NCBI GenBank assembly: GCA_024278775.1
Contig: JAJRSP010000063.1
Coordinates: forward strand, 1 to 52,803
Direction of reading: 5' to 3'
Length of the DNA: 52,803 bases
DNA from: Planctomycetota bacterium
Lineage (GTDB): Bacteria > Planctomycetota > Phycisphaerae > UBA1845
Part shown: positions 26,594 to 33,258 of the stretch, one piece after another
How positions within the stretch are numbered: the stretch's first letter is position 1
Layout: each line of letters starts with the position of its first letter
Notes under the pieces: generated by a model
Database searches by the model: none
What the model was told of the DNA's origin: nothing
What the model saw: the letters and a program-made list of their open reading frames with translations, nothing else
Translations under genes and position numbers: made by a program

Positions 26594-27325
26594 GTGGAAC
26601 GACAAAAGTTCTGGTCACGCATGGGGAATTGGATTAAATCGCCAGGTCGGGGCGCGCTCCGGGCTGATGGTGCGGAGAGTGCGGTGGGTGAGATCTCGCG
26701 GGATCACGCGACCGGCGAGGAAGCGCGGACCGTCGGAAGCGGGCGGGTTGCGCACGTACCCACACCGATCGAGCGGCTCGAACAGCAACAATCACGGGTG
26801 ACGGTTCTGGTTGAATCCATGCAGGAACACATGACGTCTCAGGCGCAACGGACCGATTCGATTGCGCGGTCTCTGGAAAAGCTGGCTGAGAGCCTGAGTC
26901 ACCTTCCGGAGAGCGCTCAGACGCAACTCGGCATGCTTGAAAAAATCGGTGAAGAGGTGGTTCGCGGTGTCGGGTCTGCGCGGCGTTTGGAAGATTCGCT
27001 GGCACAGCTTCCGCAGTTGGCCGACGCCCAACGCGAGGCGATGGTGTCGATCGGGCATCAGTTGGAGGCCTCGCGCGAATCCAACGTCGGTGTGTCGGAT
27101 GCGTTGATGGGCGTTCGGAATGTCGTGAGCCAGGTGGGGGAGTCGGCCGCCGCCTCTACCGCCTCGCTTCGGGATTTGCGCAGTGATCTGGCCACACGGG
27201 AACAGCGGGTGGTTCACGTGTTGGAGGATCAAGCCAGCCAGCGGCAACACTTCGCCTGGGTCATGATCGGGCTTGTGACGGCGTTGCTTCTGGTGGGGAT
27301 TGTCGCGCTCGTTCGATCTTGGTAG
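26594..27325 (+). CDS. Coiled-coil protein with C-terminal membrane anchor, function unknown
   Basis: 243 residues from the GTG at 26594, where GGAGG (26581-26585) is at ideal spacing; the frame is open upstream to 26510 but without such a site. Residues about 60-210 are rich in heptad-like Leu/Val/Gln patterns (IERLEQQQSRVTVLVESM, SLEKLAESLSHLPES), predicting a long coiled coil. The last 25 residues form one membrane helix (WVMIGLVTALLLVGIVALV) with a two-residue tail, so it is a tail-anchored protein with a cytoplasmic rod. I do not recognise a family; methyl-accepting or scaffold-type roles would be guesses. The REP/RAYT region follows immediately. Confidence 0.75.
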   Translation: MERQKFWSRMGNWIKSPGRGALRADGAESAVGEISRDHATGEEARTVGSGRVAHVPTPIERLEQQQSRVTVLVESMQEHMTSQAQRTDSIARSLEKLAESLSHLPESAQTQLGMLEKIGEEVVRGVGSARRLEDSLAQLPQLADAQREAMVSIGHQLEASRESNVGVSDALMGVRNVVSQVGESAAASTASLRDLRSDLATREQRVVHVLEDQASQRQHFAWVMIGLVTALLLVGIVALVRSW

Positions 27326-27349
27326 ATGGCCTATGGCCCAACGGGAGTG

Positions 27350-27425
27350 CTGGTGGTAGCTCGTCCTACCGTCTGATCGTGCGGAGGAACTCTTGCACTT
27401 CGGGGATGGCCCCCTGGAAGATGAG
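27350..27425. repeat. 76-bp direct repeat, left copy: detached 3' end of gatD
   Basis: Identical at all 76 positions to 28217-28292. It holds the last 19 codons of gatD (encoding IFQGAIPEVQEFLRTIRR), the stop codon and 16 nt beyond, cut off from the gene by the mobile element. Confidence 0.95.
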
Positions 27426-27427
27426 CC

Positions 27428-27474
27428 CGTAGGGCAGGTCGTTCTTTCGCCCCAAGGCGAAAGGTTGACCTGCC
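27428..27474. repeat. 47-bp terminal inverted repeat, left; REP hairpin
   Basis: Perfect inverse match of 28169-28215. Internally palindromic: GGCAGGTC, internal loop GTT, CTTTCGCC, loop CCAA, GGCGAAAG, GTT, GACCTGCC. It lies just after the transposase stop codon, so it could also end its transcript. Confidence 0.95.
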
Positions 27475-27481
27475 TCCCCAA

Positions 27482-28045
27482 TTACGCTTCGATCTTTTTT
27501 TGCGCTTCAATCTCCGGCAGCGCAACGGGCGATGAGCCAGGCCAGGCTGGGTCCAGCCAGCCGAGGCGAACATGGCGGTGGAAGCTGGACCAAGGCCATT
27601 CTTTCGGCTCATCGACCAAGCCGTGTTTCACCGGATTCAGGTGGATGTAGTCACGGTGGCGGGAGTAATCATTCTCGTCGCGAATTCTGTGCTCGAAGTA
27701 GCGCGGCTGCCAGGTTCCACGTCTTCCTTGTTTCCTGCTTTGCTTCGTGGTTTCCCAATCGCGTCCCCCTCTCGCGAGGTAATCATGCGTGAAACGAGAT
27801 TTGATTAGCTTCCATCGCGTGGGGAAGTCATCGTCGTTTTCGGGGAGCGTCCAGACGCAGTGCAAGTGGTCTGGTAGTAGTACGAACGCGAGAATTTCAA
27901 ACGGGCGACGTGACCGCACCGACCGAATCGCTGCGCGGAGCAGCTCACGACAAAGCGAACCGGTCAAGATGCGTTGCCTTTGATAGGTGACGACGGTGAA
28001 GAAGTACGTCGCACCGTTCGAACGCCATCTGAGGTAGGTTGGCAT
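27482..28045 (-). CDS. REP-associated tyrosine transposase (RAYT, Y1/TnpA-REP family)
   Basis: 187 residues from the ATG at 28045 (start of YLRWRSNGATYFFTVVTYQR); an upstream ATG at 28081 is possible. The HUH metal motif is DHLHCVW (His60 and His62) and the tyrosine region is RDENDYSRHRDYIHLNP followed by VKHGLV, both diagnostic of RAYTs, the domesticated relatives of IS200/IS605 transposases. These enzymes cut and join single-stranded DNA at REP hairpins. The gene is intact and flanked by matching palindromes, so it is probably active or was until recently. Confidence 0.95.
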   Translation of the reverse strand: MPTYLRWRSNGATYFFTVVTYQRQRILTGSLCRELLRAAIRSVRSRRPFEILAFVLLPDHLHCVWTLPENDDDFPTRWKLIKSRFTHDYLARGGRDWETTKQSRKQGRRGTWQPRYFEHRIRDENDYSRHRDYIHLNPVKHGLVDEPKEWPWSSFHRHVRLGWLDPAWPGSSPVALPEIEAQKKIEA

Positions 28046-28168
28046 AGGGCTCAGGATATTCGTCGAGCGCCGTGCATGCAAATGGTCGGGGCCGCATTGA
28101 CGTGCCTTCTCGCATGGGTTGGTATGGAACCCGGGTATGCGTCGAGGGGGATAGGTGCCGTTGGTTGC

Positions 28169-28215
28169 GGCAGGTCAACCTTTCGCCTTGGGGCGAAAGA
28201 ACGACCTGCCCTACG
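28169..28215. repeat. 47-bp terminal inverted repeat, right; REP hairpin
   Basis: Exact reverse complement of 27428-27474, lying upstream of the transposase gene and one base from the right direct repeat in gatD. Confidence 0.95.
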
Positions 28216-28216
28216 T

Positions 28217-28292
28217 CTGGTGGTAGCTCGTCCTACCGTCTGATCGTGCGGAGGAACTCTTGCACTTCGGGGATGGCCCCCTGGAAGATGAG
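28217..28292. repeat. 76-bp direct repeat, right copy: 3' end of intact gatD
   Basis: Identical to 27350-27425. This copy serves as the true end of gatD (stop codon at 28233-28235), so the insertion left the gene intact. Confidence 0.95.
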
Positions 28293-29618
28293 GTAGCCGT
28301 CGTAGGGTTCACGCTCGGTGATCTCGTCACCGATCGGCGTGAGCATGAGCTTCTTGACTTCCTCCCGGTCGTCCGTCTGGCCCAGCGCCCAGCAGAGTTT
28401 CATATAGGCGACCTCGGGTAGCATGTTGGCGGCCGGTGTCACGCCGAGGCCCATGATCTCCCGGCCGGTCTCGTACACGTACATCTGCACGTAGCCCCAG
28501 AGGGTTTGCACGGTCATGTAGATGTGTACGCCCTGGTCGGTGGCCCGCTTCAGGGCCGGGTAGATCGGTTTGTTTACGTGGCCCAGCCCGGTGCCGGCGA
28601 TGACGATGCCGCGATAGCCTTTCTCGACGAGCGCGTCCACGATGTCCGGTTGCATGTTGGGGTAGTAATACAGAACGGCCACCCGGCTTTCGAACGCAGT
28701 GTTGATGCGGACGTCGCGATCCTTCCGGCGTTTTTTGTAATCGCTGCGCAGTGGGGTGATGTTCTTGCTGTCGATCATGGCGAGCGGGATGTCACCGATG
28801 GTGCGAAACGCCGAACGATAGCTGGAGTGCATCTTGCGCACCCGAGCGCTGCGATGCAGCAGGCCGTACTCGTCGGAGGTCGGACCGAACATGCACACGA
28901 TGACCTCGGCGATGTCACCTTCTGCGGCCGCCTTGACGGCGTGGATCAAGTTGAAGGCCGCGTCGGACGACGGGCGATCAGACGATCGCTGTGAACCGAC
29001 CATTACGATCGGGATGGGTGAGTCCTGGACCATGAAGCTCAAGATGGCGGCCGTGTGGTGCATCGTGTCGGTGCCGTGGCCGATGACGATGCCGTCCACG
29101 CCGTCGGCGATTTCCTCCCCGATGCGTTCGGCCAGGGCGATGTATTGTTCCGGCCCCATGTTTTCGCTGAAGACGCCGTAGAGCTTTTCGGTGCGTAGGT
29201 TGCAGAGGTCGGCCAACTCCGGCACGGAGCCGTACAGCTCGCCCGGTGAAAACGCGGGAATCACCGCACCGGTACGGTAGTCGAGCCGGCTGGCGATGGT
29301 GCCGCCGGTGCCGAACAAGGTGACATTCGGCTTACGCTTATCGATCGGGAACGCTTTTTCGGGGATGTGGTATTGGACTTCTCGGCGTCCGTGCTCGGTG
29401 ATGTTTGTAATCGTGTCGGCTTCAATGCCGACGTTGTATCCCGTCTCCATTTTGAGCACGATGTGCAGATCGTCGGAGGTTTCGGAACGCGGCAGAATCA
29501 GCCCGGAGAAGCGCCCGGCCTCTGCGGTGATCTCGACGTCACTCCACACGCCGACGTCGAACCGTTCGAGCACGGCCCGACCCGGTCCGCGATAGCCTTG
29601 AAATCGTTTGTCGCTCAC
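28233..29618 (-). CDS. gatD: Glu-tRNA(Gln) amidotransferase subunit D (archaeal type)
   Basis: 461 residues from a GTG at 29618 that overlaps the gatE stop by 4 nt (GTGA). An N-terminal beta-barrel (about 1-95) is followed by an L-asparaginase I-type domain: FGTGGTIASRLDYRTGA (active Thr region, about 102-118), VIGHGTDTMHHTAAIL (second Thr-Asp, about 175-190), VMVGSQRSSDRPSSDAAFN (about 205-223) and GIVIAGTGLGHV. GatD releases ammonia from glutamine or asparagine and channels it to GatE. The N-terminal barrel and the pairing with GatE separate it from ordinary asparaginases. GatDE is generally described from archaea, so its presence here is notable. The 3' end is duplicated beyond the RAYT element. 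Confidence 0.93.
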   Translation of the reverse strand: MSDKRFQGYRGPGRAVLERFDVGVWSDVEITAEAGRFSGLILPRSETSDDLHIVLKMETGYNVGIEADTITNITEHGRREVQYHIPEKAFPIDKRKPNVTLFGTGGTIASRLDYRTGAVIPAFSPGELYGSVPELADLCNLRTEKLYGVFSENMGPEQYIALAERIGEEIADGVDGIVIGHGTDTMHHTAAILSFMVQDSPIPIVMVGSQRSSDRPSSDAAFNLIHAVKAAAEGDIAEVIVCMFGPTSDEYGLLHRSARVRKMHSSYRSAFRTIGDIPLAMIDSKNITPLRSDYKKRRKDRDVRINTAFESRVAVLYYYPNMQPDIVDALVEKGYRGIVIAGTGLGHVNKPIYPALKRATDQGVHIYMTVQTLWGYVQMYVYETGREIMGLGVTPAANMLPEVAYMKLCWALGQTDDREEVKKLMLTPIGDEITEREPYDGYLIFQGAIPEVQEFLRTIRR

Positions 29619-31597
29619 GCCGGGGTCTCCGTTTTTTCACGGAAAGGGTCGTCTTGATCGAGTTGTTTCGTCAGACGTGCGGCCAGCATCCTTCCGTCGA
29701 CGCGACCGAGCAGTTTCTCCATCAGACGCCCCATCAAAAAACGATGCTTTGTCGGAATGGCGGGGAAGGTGTTTTCGGCGACGGCGTTCATGGCCGTTGA
29801 AACGCGGGGTGGCAGTTCGGCTTCTTTCAGCGGTGCCAGCCCGAGGGATGTCACGAGTTCCGGGATGGTGGTGCCGGCTCCGCCGGTGGTGCTTCGCGTC
29901 GTAAGTAACGTGCGAAGTAGAAAACACACACCTTGCCGGGCCAGCTTGGACTGGGCGAACAACTCAAACACCGCGAACACGTCGTCGTCCGACAACAGCG
30001 TCAGGTCTAGCCCCATTCTCTTGAACGACTTGAACCGCTGGCAGAGGACCACGGCCGCAAACGTCGGGTCGATCTTCAAATCCCTTACGAGTCGAAAAAA
30101 GAGCGCGATGTGGGGCGACACACTCAGTGTTGTCACGAGTTCGTCCGGGATGCCGCATTCCCGCAATTCATCCTCACGATCCCAGATGAACTCGGGTAAT
30201 TGTGACCGCACTCGATCAAGCCGTTCGGTCGTGATCCGAAGCGGTGGCAGGTCGGTATCGGGATACATGCGATCCGCGCCGGCGAGCACGCGTTCAAAGC
30301 CGTTGGTGCCGTCCTTGAATCCCTGCCGGGTGTCGCCCGGAATGCCGATCGTCGCCTCGCGTGCGCGTATGATGATTTCCTCACATGCGCGGAGGGTGTC
30401 GCGGTCATCGCCCCAGACCAAGATGAGCACGTCCGGTGGTGTTGCGTTCATTTTGTTGCGGAGTTTTTGCCAGATACGGCTGTCCAGGCTCTCGGATGCG
30501 GCGTCGGAGTGAACCATGTTGGGTAGCTGCGTGAGGCAGGCGATGACGCGAACCCGGTCGGAAAACTCCTTGGCGAAGTTGGTGTGTTCTTGCGTGGATT
30601 TGTTCAGCAGGCCGCCGAACGCGCCCAGACGCACGCACCGCACCATGAGCCCATCGGCCAACGCCGCGCGGACCGGCTCATAATGCGGCTTGGCGATGAT
30701 CTTGGTGACCTCTTCGACGTGGGTGTCGAGCGTGTCTGCGGTGACGCCGCGTCGGTTCAGTTCGTCGCGAATCCGGAGCAACGACCACTGCCGGCGCGCT
30801 TCGTTGTAGACGAGCCTCGGGATGCGCCAAAGTTGTGGTACCCCTTTGATTTCGATCCGCGTACCGCCGTTGATGCTCACGTTGACATCCTGTCGCACGG
30901 AGCCGTAGCCGGTGCGGACCTTGCCCGTGCTTCGACAGAGCCGGCGGAGAATCTGGCCGACCTCGGCCAAGTCCTCGGGGGTGTGCATATCGGGCTCGGT
31001 CACGATCTCGATCAGCGGTATGCCGAGCCGGTCGGTGCGATAGATGCGGTCGTGCCCGATATCCGACACCTCTCGGCAGGAGTCTTCTTCGAGCCCGAGC
31101 TGGCGGATGCCGATGCGTCGACCTTTGTACGGAATCCACCCGTTGACGCCGAAAATCGTGGTGCGTTGGAAGCCGGCCGGTATCGACCCGTCCAGGTATT
31201 GTTTCCGCGCGATGTGCAGCTCGTTGACCAGGTTCAGCCGCAACAGCATCGCGTGTTCGAGGGCAATGTCTAGGGCGTCTTCCGAGATGAAAAACGGGGG
31301 CGTGTCGTCAAACTCGTAGGTACACACGGTGTCCCGATGGATCCGGTAGTAGATGTTTTTCTTGGTCTTTTTTTCCATCAGCGCCGTGCCATCATACTCG
31401 CCGAGTTCGGAGAGGGTGGGGCGCATGTGCCGTAGGATTTCCGCGTGGTACTCCGACGTATACTGACCGGCCGGACAGCGGCAGAACAACTTGGTCCGGG
31501 TGAGAATCTGGCGATGAACCTCCAGCCCGCACTTGAGCCCGATGGCCGCGTAATCCGCCCGCGTCATGGCGTCAAATGGTTTGAACTGGTGCGGCAT
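29615..31597 (-). CDS. gatE: Glu-tRNA(Gln) amidotransferase subunit E (archaeal type)
   Basis: 660 residues. GatE activates Glu on Glu-tRNA(Gln) with ATP and amidates it. The N-terminus GLKCGLEVHRQI plus TKLFCRCP is the GatB/GatE signature with zinc-type cysteines. The cradle domain shows DGSIPAGFQRT, GIRQLGLEEDSCRE and IPLIEIVTEPDM. An AspRS-like GAD insertion, which GatB lacks, spans about 315-450 (CVRLGAFGGLLN, HTNFAKEFSDRVR, LVWGDDRDTLRACEEI, GIPGDTRQGFKDGTNGFER). The C-terminus is a YqeY-like tail (about 500-655) containing FLMGRLMEKLLGRVDGRMLA. Length matches archaeal GatE (about 620-640). It is translationally coupled to gatD. A GlnRS gene 12 kb away would make the pathway redundant. 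Confidence 0.95.
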   Translation of the reverse strand: MPHQFKPFDAMTRADYAAIGLKCGLEVHRQILTRTKLFCRCPAGQYTSEYHAEILRHMRPTLSELGEYDGTALMEKKTKKNIYYRIHRDTVCTYEFDDTPPFFISEDALDIALEHAMLLRLNLVNELHIARKQYLDGSIPAGFQRTTIFGVNGWIPYKGRRIGIRQLGLEEDSCREVSDIGHDRIYRTDRLGIPLIEIVTEPDMHTPEDLAEVGQILRRLCRSTGKVRTGYGSVRQDVNVSINGGTRIEIKGVPQLWRIPRLVYNEARRQWSLLRIRDELNRRGVTADTLDTHVEEVTKIIAKPHYEPVRAALADGLMVRCVRLGAFGGLLNKSTQEHTNFAKEFSDRVRVIACLTQLPNMVHSDAASESLDSRIWQKLRNKMNATPPDVLILVWGDDRDTLRACEEIIIRAREATIGIPGDTRQGFKDGTNGFERVLAGADRMYPDTDLPPLRITTERLDRVRSQLPEFIWDREDELRECGIPDELVTTLSVSPHIALFFRLVRDLKIDPTFAAVVLCQRFKSFKRMGLDLTLLSDDDVFAVFELFAQSKLARQGVCFLLRTLLTTRSTTGGAGTTIPELVTSLGLAPLKEAELPPRVSTAMNAVAENTFPAIPTKHRFLMGRLMEKLLGRVDGRMLAARLTKQLDQDDPFREKTETPA

Positions 31598-31724
31598 CTC
31601 TCATCTCGAAGGTTGTCCCGTGATTATCAATCCGCCATTGTAGAACCGGCACTCGTCAGTGGCAACGTCGGCGCGAGTGTGGGCCGACGCAACGAGCACA
31701 AAGGAATCGGCGACCGTGGCGAGC

Positions 31725-31800
31725 GATAGGGACAGGTGGTTCTCTCGCCTCAAGGGGGAAGGATGACAAGCCTTCCCGATGACGCTTCGCTTTTTCTTTG
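31725..31800. repeat. Decayed RAYT/REP element end
   Basis: About 76 bp clearly homologous (about 80% by eye, small indels) to 27428-27505, i.e. the REP hairpin plus the last codons of the RAYT gene. Compare GTTCTCTCGCCTCAAGG with GTTCTTTCGCCCCAAGG, and the shared ACGCTTCG that covers the transposase stop. The stop TAA is TCA here and the hairpin is broken. No transposase body remains in a recognisable frame, and the right-hand end is missing. The surrounding 31598-32007 contains no supportable gene. Confidence 0.75.
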
Positions 31801-32007
31801 GGATTCGTTTGTTTGGTAACGCCACGGAGGAGGCAGGTGACCCCACCGGTACAGCCGGAGGAACCCTCTGCTTACGCCGGGGTCGCCCCTTGCGTCTTGC
31901 ACCGCCGCAGTTCGGGTTGGTGTCACACGCCGTCAGTCGTATGACCGGCGCACGTCCAGTGCTGCGGCCACGGAGGGGTGACATCGGAAGGAGTGGCAAG
32001 TGTCCCG

Positions 32008-32184
32008 TTACGGTTGGTTAAGGAAATCTAGAAGCGTGTTGGCGACAACATCTTCGACCACGGACCGAACGCCGCGCGAGACGCCGTCGGCCAGGCCCTG
32101 AACCGGGGCGTTGACGCATCCGCCATTCAGAGACACGGCGACGACCAGCAGAGCGAGCATCGCGGTTTTCCGGACTTTGTTCAT
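32008..32184 (-). CDS. Very small lipoprotein
   Basis: 58 residues from the ATG at 32184, with AAGGA eight bases upstream; the longer frame to 32247 has no site. MNKVRKTAMLALLVVAVSLNGGC is a lipoprotein signal with a lipobox LNGGC (Cys23). The mature part is about 36 residues, amphipathic (GLADGVSRGVRSVVEDVVAN), and contains no known domain. Entericidin-like or structural small lipoproteins have this size, but assignment is not possible. Divergent from the phosphate genes. Confidence 0.65.
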   Translation of the reverse strand: MNKVRKTAMLALLVVAVSLNGGCVNAPVQGLADGVSRGVRSVVEDVVANTLLDFLNQP

Positions 32185-32373
32185 GGTGCAGTTCCTTTCG
32201 GCAGTCTTTGGGGTCCTTTTCAGGCCTCCAAGGCCCTCACTTTTCATTCACAGGTACACGTGCGTTTCTCGTCTGGTAACCGTCTCCGCGCGGAGCGATC
32301 AGACGACAGCCGGGAGCGTAACATGGGACGGCTCAGGCCGCGACCGGGCGGCAAAATTATTAGGAGACGCAGC

Positions 32374-32401
32374 TTGCCGGGACGCTCCAATCCGGTATGC
32401 T
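32374..32401 (+). promoter_or_regulatory. Possible promoter of the DUF47/PiT operon
   Basis: TTGCCG (32374-32379), a 16-nt spacer and TATGCT (32396-32401), about 85 nt before the GTG at 32485. No Pho-box repeats were recognised in 32185-32484, which otherwise holds no gene. Confidence 0.4.
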
Positions 32402-32484
32402 TCCGGCGCTTGGTGGTGTCGGCGGGGCTGGTGTGCTGCCGGAGATCGGTGAGTGGAAGAAGCCTGGTGCATGGGAGAAACGAT

Positions 32485-33156
32485 GTGTCTTTGATCGCGG
32501 AGAAGTTTCGGGAATCGCCGTTTGAGCCGTTGCGCATCCACATGGCCACGGTAATGGAATGCATCGCGTTTGTCCGGCCTATGTTTGAGGCGGTGCGCGA
32601 TCGCAAGTACGAAGACCTTCAGAACATCGCAAAGAAGGTGTTTAAGACGGAGCATGAAGCCGACATTATCAAGGATGAGATCCGACAGACGATTCCCAAG
32701 CGGTTCTTCTTGCCCGTCTACCGCGGTGATTTGTTGGGCTACCTCAAACTGCAAGACGACATGGCCGATGCGGTCGAGGATCTGGCCGTACTCATGACGC
32801 TGAAGCAGCTCCCGCTGCCTGCGGGGCTTGCAGATCCGACGTTTGAGTATCTGGACAAGGTCGAGGATGTGTGCCGCCAAACGCGCAGGATCGGTGATTT
32901 TCTGCCGACGCTCGTGAAGGGGGATATGGTCGGTCAGGAGGCCGAGCGTGCATTGGCCTTGATTGCGGAAGTCGATAAGGCGGAGTGGGAAGCGGATTGC
33001 CTGCAGTACTCGCTCTCTCAGAAACTTTTTGAGCATGAAGACGAGATGAAATCGTCGGATCTGATGCTGTGGTTCAAGGTGTTTCATGAACTGGGGCAAC
33101 TGGCGAATTTCGCGGAGAAAACCGGTGATCGCCTCCGACGCATGCTCGCGACGTAG
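32485..33156 (+). CDS. DUF47/PhoU-like phosphate transport accessory protein
   Basis: 223 residues from the GTG at 32485, with GGGAG seven bases upstream; the open frame before it (to 32260) is not protein-like. An all-helical PhoU-like fold is predicted, with FRESPFEPLRIHMATVMEC, KVFKTEHEADIIKDEIRQ (the ExxAD motif) and RFFLPVYRGDLLGYLKLQDD. This matches the TIGR00153 family, which is almost always encoded beside PiT permeases and is thought to regulate them. Here a PiT gene follows after about 100 nt. Confidence 0.9.
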   Translation: MSLIAEKFRESPFEPLRIHMATVMECIAFVRPMFEAVRDRKYEDLQNIAKKVFKTEHEADIIKDEIRQTIPKRFFLPVYRGDLLGYLKLQDDMADAVEDLAVLMTLKQLPLPAGLADPTFEYLDKVEDVCRQTRRIGDFLPTLVKGDMVGQEAERALALIAEVDKAEWEADCLQYSLSQKLFEHEDEMKSSDLMLWFKVFHELGQLANFAEKTGDRLRRMLAT

Positions 33157-33258
33157 TGGAATCGGGTGTCGGCGTCCATCGTCCCGATCCTTGTGGCGAC
33201 GGTGCGGGTAGGGGGATTCCCTTAGCCTGCGACTTGTTCAAATACCTCGTAGCGAGTT

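Larger units (their letters stand above)
27426..28216. mobile_element. RAYT/REP transposable element
   Basis: A 791-bp element holding one Y1-type transposase gene (27482-28045, minus) between perfect 47-bp inverted repeats (27428-27474 and 28169-28215). It is bordered with only 1-2 nt spare by the two 76-bp direct repeats. The inverted repeats are themselves hairpins, as in REP sequences recognised by REP-associated tyrosine transposases. The perfect identity of both repeat pairs indicates a recent insertion. Confidence 0.9.

Noticed and set aside
28233..29618. Plain L-asparaginase
   Set aside because: The extra N-terminal barrel, the length and the coupling with gatE fit GatD.
28233..31597. 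GatDE taken as evidence that the whole window is archaeal
   Set aside because: GlnRS, ThyX with PanB, UbiB, PilT, LarB and the IPTL/dockerin surface proteins are bacterial in type, so transfer of the pair is more likely.
31601..31999. 132-codon frame on the minus strand between gatE and the small lipoprotein
   Set aside because: It runs through the decayed RAYT end in a different frame from the transposase; no start signal and no domain.
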